DNA of 23,524 bases. It comes from Thermoplasmata archaeon. Lineage in GTDB: Archaea > Thermoplasmatota > Thermoplasmata > Thermoplasmatales > Thermoplasmataceae. The stretch's first letter is position 1, and every line of letters begins with the position of its first letter. The DNA lies in the NCBI GenBank assembly GCA_021799315.1, contig JAJZAR010000011.1, positions 1 to 23,524 on the forward strand, in the 5' to 3' direction. The position numbers and the translations under genes were made by a program. The notes beneath the pieces were generated by a model. The model had not been told where the DNA came from and searched no databases. It saw only the letters and a list, made by a program, of their open reading frames with translations. Shown in pieces: positions 1 through 6,840 of the stretch.

Positions 1-150
1 TTTGTTTGGATCTTCGCCGTACCCCTTTATTCCATCATCGGTTTCCAGTGTGACAATGAACCCTTCGTAGAAATCTGTGGAACCAAGAGATATCTTAAAA
101 GGTTTTGTCATGGGCAAATTGATCTTCTTAAAATTTAGAGATTTAATCAT
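1..150 (-). CDS. Dipeptide epimerase (L-Ala-D/L-Glu epimerase type), N-terminal fragment
   Basis: Fifty codons are visible, from the ATG at 150 to the window edge; the gene runs off the window. The fragment reads as the N-terminal capping domain of the enolase superfamily: an INLPMTKPFKISLGST segment (residues 11-25), then a beta-strand pair ending in DDGIKGYGE (residues 38-46), the usual DxGxxGxGE signature of muconate-lactonizing and dipeptide epimerases. In known members (YcjG/YkfB) the enzyme interconverts L-Ala-L-Glu and L-Ala-D-Glu released from murein peptides. The catalytic lysines and metal ligands lie beyond the window. A TATA-like element sits about 24 bases upstream, so the mRNA is probably leaderless. 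The dipeptide specificity is inferred mainly from the two murein-type neighbours; another muconate-lactonizing subgroup is possible. Confidence 0.72.
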   Translation of the reverse strand, partial: MIKSLNFKKINLPMTKPFKISLGSTDFYEGFIVTLETDDGIKGYGEDPNK

Positions 151-170
151 TTCGGCTAATGATTAAGCAA

Positions 171-178
171 GATATAAG
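171..178 (-). promoter_or_regulatory. TATA box of the epimerase gene
   Basis: The minus strand reads CTTATATC, centred about 24 bases before the ATG at 150. This spacing fits an archaeal leaderless transcript. It forms the left half of a divergent promoter region with the NamZ gene. Confidence 0.45.
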
Positions 179-247
179 GTTAATTGGAAGTTCTTAAGCT
201 ATTTATGCGTACAAAAATCACTCAGGGTTCAATGGGGGTTCTATGAG

Positions 248-260
248 TTATAATCTATAA
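248..260 (+). promoter_or_regulatory. TATA box of the NamZ-like gene
   Basis: TTATAATCTATAA precedes the ATG at 277 by about 20-25 bases. There is no Shine-Dalgarno sequence before that ATG, which suggests leaderless expression. Confidence 0.45.
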
Positions 261-276
261 ACTATTTTACTCTGAT

Positions 277-1500
277 ATGAATGTATTGCGTATGGTGACA
301 TTCGGACTTGAAAACCTTTCTGGCGCTTTTTCAGATAGAATGAAGGGAAAGAGAATAGGAATAATAACAAACAATGTTGTGCGGACAAAGAATCTTCAAT
401 CTTCACTGGAAATGATCAGATCGAAAATTGAGGCAAAGAGCTTTACACTGCTCACTCCAGAACATGGTTATTTTGGAGATGCTCAGGCGGGCATTGCTGT
501 GGAATCTGGATGGGACGATACACTGAAGATGAATGTTGAAAGCCTTTATAGAGATCAGAAGAGTGGAAAAAGTTCCTCCAACAGTGACATTGATCATGAG
601 ATGAGGGAGAGAGATAGCGTGAAGGATGACTCAAAATATCCTCCTAAGGAAACCATGGATCAACTGGACTGCATAATCTGCGATATGCAGGATGTCGGCT
701 GCAGAATTTACACAAATATAGCCACAATGGTTTACACCATGAGTGTATGCAGAGAAGAACAGGAGTTCATAGTTCTGGACAGGCCAAACCCCATAAATGG
801 TGTGTCAATGGATGGCCCCATATTGAAGGAATCTCTGTTTTCTTTCATAGGAGCAATGCCATTGCCCATGAGGCATTCCCTGACAATGGGAGAACTGGCT
901 AGATTTTTCAATGAATATCAGAATAAGAATAGAACAAATCTCTCCATAGTGCCTCTTAAGGATTGGAAAAGGACCATGTGGCTGGATCAAACAGGTATGC
1001 CATGGATATTGCCATCCCCAAACATGCCCTCACTTCAAATAGCGAATTTTTATCCTGGAACTGTGCTTATTGAAGGAACAAATCTTTCTGAGGGCAGAGG
1101 TACTACCTTGCCTTTCCAGGTACTTGGAGCCCCTTTCTTGGATGGAATAAAACTGAAAGAACATCTCAATAAGGAAAACGCAGGAGTGAAATGCATAGAT
1201 TTCAGGTTCAGACCTACATTCTCCAAGCATGAAGGTAATTCCTGTGGAGGGGTGCTCGCTACCGTAACGGAAAGGGACAAATTTAAGCCCTATGAGTTTG
1301 CACTTTCTATCCTTTCCTATATGATCTCCAACCACGAGGATGAGTTTGCCTTTCATGATACGTACTTTGACAAAGCTGCGGGAGACGAGAATATAAGAAG
1401 AATGCTTCAGGAAGGAAAGAACCCCAGTGAAATTGAAGCCTCTTATGCCCCTAGAGTTCAGGCATTTAAAGAGTTAAAGGATGCAATTAAAATATACTAA
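277..1500 (+). CDS. NamZ/DUF1343 family exo-beta-N-acetylmuramidase homologue
   Basis: The 407-residue protein carries the hallmark motifs of the DUF1343 (YbbC/NamZ) family: LLTPEHGYFGD with the PEHG box (residues 61-64), DMQDVGCRIYTNI (136-148), LDRPNPINGV (167-176), MRHSLTMGELARFFN (198-212), LPSPNMPS (245-252) and YPGTVLIEGTNLSEGRGTT (259-277). Characterised members remove non-reducing terminal N-acetylmuramic acid from murein fragments. Residues 93-120 form a hydrophilic, charged insertion just before the strand leading to DMQDVG, where I recall the family having a short loop. No signal peptide or membrane segment is visible, so the protein is probably cytoplasmic, unlike some secreted bacterial members. 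Its stop codon overlaps that of the convergent LD-carboxypeptidase gene. An in-frame ATG at 292 is an alternative start. The family call is firm; the substrate in an archaeon is inferred. Confidence 0.9.
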   Translation: MNVLRMVTFGLENLSGAFSDRMKGKRIGIITNNVVRTKNLQSSLEMIRSKIEAKSFTLLTPEHGYFGDAQAGIAVESGWDDTLKMNVESLYRDQKSGKSSSNSDIDHEMRERDSVKDDSKYPPKETMDQLDCIICDMQDVGCRIYTNIATMVYTMSVCREEQEFIVLDRPNPINGVSMDGPILKESLFSFIGAMPLPMRHSLTMGELARFFNEYQNKNRTNLSIVPLKDWKRTMWLDQTGMPWILPSPNMPSLQIANFYPGTVLIEGTNLSEGRGTTLPFQVLGAPFLDGIKLKEHLNKENAGVKCIDFRFRPTFSKHEGNSCGGVLATVTERDKFKPYEFALSILSYMISNHEDEFAFHDTYFDKAAGDENIRRMLQEGKNPSEIEASYAPRVQAFKELKDAIKIY

Positions 1501-2426
1501 TCCACTGGGCTCTCCGTCAACTCCATGTTAGGCTCTTCAGAGGAGATAGAGACTCTGGCATTCAATGGGATGAGCATCTGTTCTATTCCATGACCAAAGG
1601 GGGCCTCCAAAACACTCAGTTTTTTTATCCTGAATGCAAAATCTCTTATCATATTGCTGATAAAGACCTGAGGATCATTTGAACCAGAAACTCCTCTGAA
1701 CTGCCCGAACACATAACCTGCCACTGACCTCAAGATTGTGTGCTCAATGTTGAAAAATATCCGATCGATTTCCCTGTATGTTACTCCCGTATCCTCAAGG
1801 AAAAAGATCCTGCCTTCTGGGTCGGGCATGAATTCAGTGGAAAACAGGGAAGATGCCACAGTGAGATTTGTTCCCATGGATATGCCTTCTACCTTGCCTT
1901 TCCCCATAGCTCTCATAAGACGATCTTCACCTCTGAAATTCAGTGTGGATGTTTTGCCTTCAAGCATGCCCATAAAATGTGTAAACTCTGGACCGTAGAC
2001 TATATCGAGATCTGAAGTGAGCATGGGCCCATGAAAGGTGATCATGTTAGATTTCTTATTTATTGCAAGATGGAGAGCGGTTATATCACTATATCCAACG
2101 AAAATTTTCGGATGATCTCTTATCTGATCGTAATCAAGAAGATCAAGAACATGAATGGCTGCATGGCCTCCAGTTGAGCAATATACTGCACTCACACCAG
2201 GATCTGTGAAGGCATCCATCAATTCCTTTGCCCGTTCTTCTGCAGAAACTGTGAATTCCTGATTTCTATACGCTGCCTTTGTGGCAGCCCCTAAGGATAT
2301 TTTATAACCCAGGGCCCTTAATCTATTGATGCCTTTGGATAGATTTACCATGTCAGCACTACTCGATGGCGATACAATCCTTATTTCTTGCCCATTTCTC
2401 AGGGCAGCCGGCTTTATTCTCTCCAT
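1497..2426 (-). CDS. S66 family LD-carboxypeptidase (LdcA/MccF-like)
   Basis: The 309-residue protein has the full Ser-Glu-His set of peptidase family S66. The nucleophile is Ser113 in GYSDIT (111-116), Glu211 lies in FFLEDTG and His279 in APFGHG. The N-terminal IRIVSPSS segment (16-22) and CSTGGHAA (83-90) are also family-typical, and the length is normal. LdcA-type enzymes cleave the L-D bond to the terminal D-alanine of murein tetrapeptides; MccF members cleave microcin or other acyl-nucleotide peptides instead. The neighbouring NamZ homologue and dipeptide epimerase favour the murein role, but sequence alone cannot settle it. A Shine-Dalgarno GGAGAG ends a few bases before the ATG. The gene is convergent with the NamZ gene and shares its last bases. 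Confidence 0.92.
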   Translation of the reverse strand: MERIKPAALRNGQEIRIVSPSSSADMVNLSKGINRLRALGYKISLGAATKAAYRNQEFTVSAEERAKELMDAFTDPGVSAVYCSTGGHAAIHVLDLLDYDQIRDHPKIFVGYSDITALHLAINKKSNMITFHGPMLTSDLDIVYGPEFTHFMGMLEGKTSTLNFRGEDRLMRAMGKGKVEGISMGTNLTVASSLFSTEFMPDPEGRIFFLEDTGVTYREIDRIFFNIEHTILRSVAGYVFGQFRGVSGSNDPQVFISNMIRDFAFRIKKLSVLEAPFGHGIEQMLIPLNARVSISSEEPNMELTESPVD

Positions 2427-2430
2427 GATC

Positions 2431-2462
2431 TCTCCTTCTTTGCAATGAGATACTGATATAAA
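2431..2462 (-). promoter_or_regulatory. Promoter and ribosome site of the LD-carboxypeptidase gene
   Basis: On the minus strand a TATA element (TTTATATCAG, 2453-2462) is followed by AAGGAGAGATC directly before the ATG at 2426. The octamer TAAGTTAA lies immediately upstream of the TATA element (2463-2470). Confidence 0.5.
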
Positions 2463-2470
2463 TTAACTTA

Positions 2471-2749
2471 CCAGAACAGGTTATTGAAATTTAGATCAAC
2501 TTCATAAGAGTGGAAATCTGTATTTTTGTGGCTTCAACTCTATGGTTTCAAAAAATGAGGGAAAAGGATAGTGATTCTCTACTCACAAGAACTATGATTT
2601 CTACATTTATCCGTTTCAGTTACAGGATGTCGATGTTTTAAGATAAATGGTTGTTCTGGTCCATTGTCATTTATATGGCAATATTCCCTTGCCTTTTTTA
2701 TAGACCGGAAATAGCCAAGAAAACTAATTATGGCCACTTCAAATCTTTG
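2471..2749. other. Intergenic stretch without recognisable gene
   Basis: Together with the promoter of the LD-carboxypeptidase gene this makes a ~320-base gap. I read both strands and found only ORFs of about ten codons. A T-run at 2693-2700 could be read as a plus-strand terminator but has no plus-strand gene before it. Confidence 0.4.
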
Positions 2750-3496
2750 TCACGCAAGCATTCTCTCGTTTGACATCAATTTTATAACCACCACTAAAAT
2801 CACAACAAATACTGCAAAAACAATGATAGAGAATAAACCTCCTACCAAGTCTATGTCATTGGCGAATAAACCAGATTCAACGCCAACGAATAAAAAAATA
2901 AGAGAGGGAATAATTCCTATGACCGAACCTATTCCTCCTGGGGAATTTACTCCAACATATCTTTTAGACAGTGATGACCAAGTTAGCATTGCAAGGACAG
3001 AGATCTGAGATATAAAGTATGAGACGGGAAGCGCGTAAACTATGAAAAGCTTAAGGAATGCCGGCAGGAGTAGAGGCGCCTTAAGTTTGAGTATGATGTA
3101 TATAATTGCAAAATCGACCCCGAGTAATAAAGATACTATTAAGGCAGAGATTATGGCGTAGGATAGAAATATATCCCTGATCTTGATTCTTCTGGTCGCG
3201 ATGAGGTACTCATAAAACCCATTTGATCGATCGGAGGAAAACAGATACGCAACCCCTATACTTCCGACACTAACAAACAAAGGTAAAATTGCAGGAATTA
3301 AGGATGCGATAATAGGAATGCCTGAAACATCTGCCTGGCGTCCTATTGAATTCGAAAAGACGAATGACATGACAATGGGCAAAATCATCCCGATTATGAG
3401 GTAAAGCAAGCCATAAACTGATGTGAAAGTTCTATACAAATTGAGGCGCACCAGTAACGCCATTCCAGATTTTGTTTCACTCTTTGCTATCATCAT
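2750..3496 (-). CDS. ABC-2 type transporter permease
   Basis: The 248-residue hydrophobic protein has about six membrane segments (roughly residues 27-47, 60-86, 109-136, 148-172, 187-206 and 217-240). A short cytoplasmic N-terminus (LLVRLNLYRTF) resembles the coupling helix of ABC-2 permeases. After segment 2 comes a charged patch (FSSDRSNGFYEYLIATRRIK, 86-105) like the loop of ABC-2/CcmB exporters. The ORF starts with ATGATG inside the end of the ATPase gene (20-base overlap), so the two are almost certainly translated together and form one transporter. The substrate cannot be told. Export, or membrane-protein extraction without a solute, fits this class better than import because no binding-protein gene is nearby. 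Confidence 0.82.
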   Translation of the reverse strand: MMIAKSETKSGMALLVRLNLYRTFTSVYGLLYLIIGMILPIVMSFVFSNSIGRQADVSGIPIIASLIPAILPLFVSVGSIGVAYLFSSDRSNGFYEYLIATRRIKIRDIFLSYAIISALIVSLLLGVDFAIIYIILKLKAPLLLPAFLKLFIVYALPVSYFISQISVLAMLTWSSLSKRYVGVNSPGGIGSVIGIIPSLIFLFVGVESGLFANDIDLVGGLFSIIVFAVFVVILVVVIKLMSNERMLA

Positions 3497-4325
3497 AAAA
3501 CCTCTCCAGCGGATTGCTTATATCCTTGACTTCGTATATCTTGGCCCCTGCAGTAGTTAATCGTGAAACCAGATCTGCGGCTTCTTCTTTGGATTTCAGA
3601 TCAAAAACGTAGTAATTTCCATCTCTCTTAAAATCGGAGGCTACTTCCTCTATGCCTGTTCCCCTGATTCCTATTCGATAATTGCCAGATGAAAGTCCGC
3701 CAATATCGCCCACATACAGAATTTTTCCCTCGTTTATAGCTATAATTTCAGACCCAATATCGGTGGCTTCATAAAGATTATGAGATGAATATAGGATTAT
3801 ACGGTCTTTAGATTCCTGCTTCATGAATTCCCTTATCTCTGATGATATCTTTGGGTCCAGTCCAGAAGTTGGTTCATCAAGGATCATGACCTCCTTATTT
3901 CCAAGAAGACTCTTTGCGAGAGATACTCTCCTTCTCTGTCCCTGGCTCAGGTTCTGGTAACTCTTTGCAAGCATATTTTTCATTCCAAATCTTTCAATTA
4001 GCTCATTTATAGAATCATCCCCTACCCCCTCGATTCTTCCAAAGAATTTGAGGGCAGATCCAACATTCATTCCAATTGGAATGGCATCTCTGTGGCCAAG
4101 GAATGCTATTCTTACATCTGATTTCTCGAGATCAACGTCGTTATATTTTATTGTGCCAGAATAGGGTTTGAGCATTCCGGTAAGTGATCTGAACAGGGTG
4201 GTCTTTCCAGCTCCGTTTTTTCCAAGTACCACATAGATTCCTGGCTTGGAGATTTCGAATGTGAGATTGTGGAGAATTTCCTTACCTGAATATCCTGTCG
4301 AAAATTGATTTGCACTTATTTTCAT
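3477..4325 (-). CDS. ABC transporter ATP-binding protein
   Basis: The 282-residue protein is a complete nucleotide-binding domain: Walker A GKNGAGKTT (35-43), signature LSQGQRRR (126-133), Walker B VMILDEPTSGLD (146-157) and the switch histidine in YSSHN (179-183). At the Q-loop position the sequence reads FLGHRDA (75-81), with His in place of the usual Gln. A similar LGH occurs in CcmA heme-exporter ATPases, so a CcmAB-like relation is an alternative to a generic ABC-2 exporter. Residues ~210-282 form a small C-terminal domain with alternating strands, common in ABC-2 ATPases. A weak AAGGT ribosome site precedes the ATG. It is the first gene of the ATPase-permease operon. Confidence 0.93.
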   Translation of the reverse strand: MKISANQFSTGYSGKEILHNLTFEISKPGIYVVLGKNGAGKTTLFRSLTGMLKPYSGTIKYNDVDLEKSDVRIAFLGHRDAIPIGMNVGSALKFFGRIEGVGDDSINELIERFGMKNMLAKSYQNLSQGQRRRVSLAKSLLGNKEVMILDEPTSGLDPKISSEIREFMKQESKDRIILYSSHNLYEATDIGSEIIAINEGKILYVGDIGGLSSGNYRIGIRGTGIEEVASDFKRDGNYYVFDLKSKEEAADLVSRLTTAGAKIYEVKDISNPLERFYDDSKE

Positions 4326-4420
4326 TTGTTTACCTTTTACTTTTTTTATTTCATAATTAACGTAGATTAAATATTCATAAAATTGTGTGGGCCGGTCCGA
4401 TTTCCGGAAATAAGTTTAAC

Positions 4421-4603
4421 TTATGGTTTCTCCTCTTCCTCTTCAGCAACGGGATACTCAGACCTTCTAGCTTTATTTCCACAATGAGGGCACTTTATTA
4501 CACCCATACCCGGAGGTGACCAACCAAACCCTGCGTTCTTTATATCCATTTTCGGCCTATCAAATTTTTGCCCACATTTGGGACAGACAATCTGAGTCTT
4601 CAT
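4421..4603 (-). CDS. Small zinc-ribbon protein
   Basis: The 60-residue protein has two CPxCG knuckles, CPKCG at 7-11 and CPHCG at 38-42, which together make one four-cysteine zinc ribbon. A glycine/proline-rich loop (GFGWSPPGMG) lies between them and an acidic tail (AEEEEEKP) ends the chain. A longer frame exists from a GTG at 4621, but I chose the ATG at 4603 because the TATA element is centred 26 bases upstream of it, the spacing of a leaderless archaeal mRNA, and because the shorter form begins directly with the ribbon. Function is unknown; RNA, DNA or protein contacts are all possible for such ribbons. Confidence 0.82.
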   Translation of the reverse strand: MKTQIVCPKCGQKFDRPKMDIKNAGFGWSPPGMGVIKCPHCGNKARRSEYPVAEEEEEKP

Positions 4604-4623
4604 GATTATAGAATATATCACTT

Positions 4624-4634
4624 AAATATATATT
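4624..4634 (-). promoter_or_regulatory. TATA box of the zinc-ribbon gene
   Basis: The minus strand reads AATATATATTT, centred about 26 bases before the ATG at 4603. It decides in favour of that start over the upstream GTG. Confidence 0.55.
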
Positions 4635-4952
4635 TTTTGAATGCCCAATTTTTTTAATATGTCTTATCCTCATTTACAATAAGAATCCAATACAAATTAA
4701 CTTACAACATTACCATATTTTGATAGGGTAATCCTCTTATATGAAATTCTGCCTTAATGTAATCAATAATATTATTATCATGGTATTTCGACTCTGGGTA
4801 GTTCGGATAAATGGTATGAAAGTGATGAAAACAGATTGGATGTGTCTAAAGTGAATTGGAACAGACTCACGCATGTGCCATCTCTCCAGGAACCTGTACA
4901 GCTGGATTAACTACATTCTCTGGAATTAGTTCCTGAATGATGAGACCATAAG
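4635..4952. other. Intergenic region with a possible gene remnant
   Basis: No gene can be supported in these ~320 bases. On the plus strand 4770-4910 is open for 46 codons up to a TAA and reads protein-like (for example SSDKWYESDENRLDVSKVNW), but it has no ATG, no TATA element and no ribosome site. It may be the 3' end of a decayed gene. A 37-codon ORF from the ATG at 4741 overlaps it in another frame and looks less convincing. Confidence 0.3.
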
Positions 4953-4962
4953 CTTATAAAAA
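4953..4962 (+). promoter_or_regulatory. TATA box of the Cys-rich microprotein gene
   Basis: CTTATAAAAA is centred about 24 bases before the ATG at 4981. It is one of the best TATA matches in the window. Confidence 0.6.
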
Positions 4963-4980
4963 TAGAATTACTTCACAAAC

Positions 4981-5103
4981 ATGTGCGAAGAATGCTTCGA
5001 CGATACCAGTTGTGAATGTAGTGTTTGCATTGAATTCAGACATCAGCAGGCATGCCCATCCTGTGGCCACCTGATTATGCTGGATTGTTGCCAGGGATAC
5101 TGA
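4981..5103 (+). CDS. Cys-rich putative metal-binding microprotein (40 aa)
   Basis: This 40-residue ORF contains nine cysteines: C2, C5, C11, C13, C16, C25, C28, C36 and C37. They are arranged as CEEC at the very N-terminus, CECSVC, a zinc-knuckle CPSCG (25-29) and a terminal CC. Such density in an AT-rich genome is not expected by chance, and the first ATG lies about 24 bases after a strong TATA box, so I regard the gene as real and leaderless. It probably folds around one or two zinc ions. It stands alone just before the tRNA-Leu gene. Function unknown; a small regulatory or RNA-associated zinc protein, or a metallothionein-like protein, could be imagined. Confidence 0.7.
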   Translation: MCEECFDDTSCECSVCIEFRHQQACPSCGHLIMLDCCQGY

Positions 5104-5156
5104 TTTTTCTCAAAACGCCTTTCAATGTGCAGGAAAACTCAGGAAACAATCATAAG

Positions 5157-5167
5157 TTAAATAAAGT
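5157..5167 (+). promoter_or_regulatory. TATA box of tRNA-Leu
   Basis: GTTAAATAAAG is centred about 28 bases before the first tRNA base. The octamer TAAGTTAA (5153-5160) overlaps it. Confidence 0.45.
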
Positions 5168-5188
5168 ATGGGTTATTTCCTATGCTGA

Positions 5189-5273
5189 GCAGAGGTTGTC
5201 GAGATTGGTCAAAGGCGCCAGATTGAGGGTCTGGTTCCGTAGGGATACGAGGGTTCAAATCCCTCCCTCTGCA
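5189..5273 (+). tRNA. tRNA-Leu (anticodon GAG)
   Basis: A complete 85-base cloverleaf can be folded by eye. The acceptor stem GCAGAGG/CCTCTGC is perfectly paired with discriminator A. The anticodon stem CCAGA/TCTGG encloses the loop TTGAGGG, giving anticodon GAG (reads CUC and CUU). The long variable arm has a TCC/GGA stem with loop GTAG, as in class II tRNAs, and the T arm is GAGGG TTCAAAT CCCTC. The D-arm region closely follows the archaeal leucine pattern (GAG...TTGGTCAAAGGC). CCA is not encoded and no intron is present. A T-run at 5311-5315 may end transcription. Confidence 0.97.
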
Positions 5274-5410
5274 TATTTATAAAAACTCTCTGTGGAAGAA
5301 TAACCGAGTCTTTTTCATGTTTCTGAGGACTTTAGGAATCTGACTAAATTCGTAGAATATTGATGTAAATTTCCATTTTATGAATATGTTCTAATGGTCC
5401 AAACAGTTGA

Positions 5411-5430
5411 ACTCTAAAGTTGTTTAGAGT
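5411..5430 (-). terminator. Inverted repeat just after the disulfide reductase gene
   Basis: ACTCTAAA and TTTAGAGT form a perfect 8-base stem with a GTTG loop, six bases past the stop codon of the minus-strand reductase gene. It could mark the 3' end of that mRNA. No T-run follows on the minus strand, so it is not a standard archaeal T-tract terminator. Confidence 0.35.
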
Positions 5431-5436
5431 ACTGGT

Positions 5437-6789
5437 TTACCCAATCATATATTTTATGTCGTTTGTGTCAGATGGATACGTGAACGGAGTAGAAATCAGT
5501 GTTTTCAAATCTATTTTTAACCTTATTGCAAGAGAGAAGATATTTATGGTTTCTTCGGAATTCTCTCCAAGAATGTGTGCACCTAGGACCTTGTCAGAGT
5601 CCTCATCCAATATAACCTTATAGTAAGATCTGGGAATTTGTCTTCTCCGAGAATTATACCATGATGTCATTTCACCTTTCTTTATGATGACCTTGATGCC
5701 TTTCTTCGACGCTTCCTCTTCTGTGATTCCCACCATTGCAAATGGAGGAGAAGAGAATACTGCAGTGGGAACGCCAGTATAATCAGCTTTTACAGTGTTT
5801 CCGTGCAGTAAGTTTTCTGCTGCAACATTTCCTTCCATTACTGCGATTGGCGTCAACTTTGGCCCTGCAGTATCCGCAGAATCACCTGCTGCATAAACCC
5901 TTGAATTGGTTAAACTCTGGAAATACTCATTCACTACTACCCCATTTCTTGACCATTTTACATTCGCTTTATTCAGTCCCATATCAGAATCAAATTCTCT
6001 GCCTGCGCCATGCACCACAGCATCTGTGTGAAGGATTTCCTCATTTTCTCCCTTTATGATTTTTATTTTGAATCCATCCTTGGTTTTCTTTATCTCTTTC
6101 ACCTGATTTTTTGTCAAAATTTCAATACCTGAATCCCTCAACATACCTGTAAGATTTTCAACCATTTCTCTGTCAAATTTTGCAAGTATTCTATCAGAGT
6201 GCTGTATTATTGTTACCTCAGAACCGGCCTTTCTAGCTATACTGGCGAATTCCACGGAGATGTATCCTCCACCTATAAACACCAACTTCTTTGGTAACTG
6301 AGGAAGGTTTAGAAACTCCTCGTTATCCATAAGATAATCGGATCCTGAAAAAGCTAAGTTAGCAGCTTTAACCCCAGAAGAGATTAGGAATTTTTCTGCT
6401 TCCAGTTGTTTACCATTAACTTCCAGTTTATCCGGGCTGATAAAACTTGCTTTTCCATGGAATACTTCAATACCACTCTTCATAAGGCTTTCCTCTATCC
6501 CTCTGGACATTGATTCTGTGAATGAACGCTTGAACTTCATAATGTCACTCCAGTCAATATAACCACTCAAGTGAGATATTCCATGCCCCTGAAGTCGTTT
6601 GGCAGATTCAAGGGAATCCGTAACGCCAACAAGCACCTTCTTGGGATCACAACCTCTCAGTGCACATGTGCCCCCTATAGGTTTCTGATCAATAATTGCA
6701 ACCTTCTTTCCGTCTCCACTAGCCTTAAATGCTACTGTTGTTGCGGCCGAACCCGAACCTATTATTACAAGGTCAAACTTTAAATTCAT
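5437..6789 (-). CDS. Class I pyridine nucleotide-disulfide oxidoreductase (glutathione reductase/MerA-like)
   Basis: The 450-residue flavoprotein has an FAD motif GSGSAA (11-16), the redox pair C42/C47 in GGTCALRGCDPKK, the NAD(P) motif GGGYIS (173-178), the second FAD motif YAAGDSAD (299-306) and a C-terminal dimerisation domain. The two cysteines have the CxxxxC spacing of lipoamide dehydrogenase and glutathione reductase. The His-Pro of the catalytic HPTxSE motif is replaced by Tyr438-Pro in FTYPSDTNDIKYM, so the usual His-Glu base is absent. The substrate is therefore open: a low-molecular-weight thiol disulfide, a metal ion or a small quinone are all possible. The ATG at 6789 was chosen over the GTG at 6798 because GAGGTGAT, a near-perfect Shine-Dalgarno, lies just before it. 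Confidence 0.88.
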   Translation of the reverse strand: MNLKFDLVIIGSGSAATTVAFKASGDGKKVAIIDQKPIGGTCALRGCDPKKVLVGVTDSLESAKRLQGHGISHLSGYIDWSDIMKFKRSFTESMSRGIEESLMKSGIEVFHGKASFISPDKLEVNGKQLEAEKFLISSGVKAANLAFSGSDYLMDNEEFLNLPQLPKKLVFIGGGYISVEFASIARKAGSEVTIIQHSDRILAKFDREMVENLTGMLRDSGIEILTKNQVKEIKKTKDGFKIKIIKGENEEILHTDAVVHGAGREFDSDMGLNKANVKWSRNGVVVNEYFQSLTNSRVYAAGDSADTAGPKLTPIAVMEGNVAAENLLHGNTVKADYTGVPTAVFSSPPFAMVGITEEEASKKGIKVIIKKGEMTSWYNSRRRQIPRSYYKVILDEDSDKVLGAHILGENSEETINIFSLAIRLKIDLKTLISTPFTYPSDTNDIKYMIG

Positions 6790-6810
6790 CCCTATCACCT
6801 CTATGTTGGA

Positions 6811-6822
6811 TCTATATATTCA
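6811..6822 (-). promoter_or_regulatory. TATA box of the disulfide reductase gene
   Basis: The minus strand reads TGAATATATAGA, centred about 27 bases before the ATG at 6789. TAAGTTAA (6833-6840) lies upstream. Confidence 0.45.
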
Positions 6823-6840
6823 TTGTTGGCGATTAACTTA

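Noticed and set aside
1740..2015. Plus-strand frames antisense to the LD-carboxypeptidase gene
   Set aside because: They are shadows of a gene with all catalytic motifs on the opposite strand.
4741..4854. 37-codon plus-strand ORF starting at an ATG
   Set aside because: Low-complexity Ile run, no TATA element or ribosome site, and overlap with another open frame.
5052..5282. 76-codon plus-strand ORF running through the tRNA-Leu gene
   Set aside because: Its 3' half is the tRNA itself and its 5' half is a shifted frame of the Cys-rich microprotein gene.
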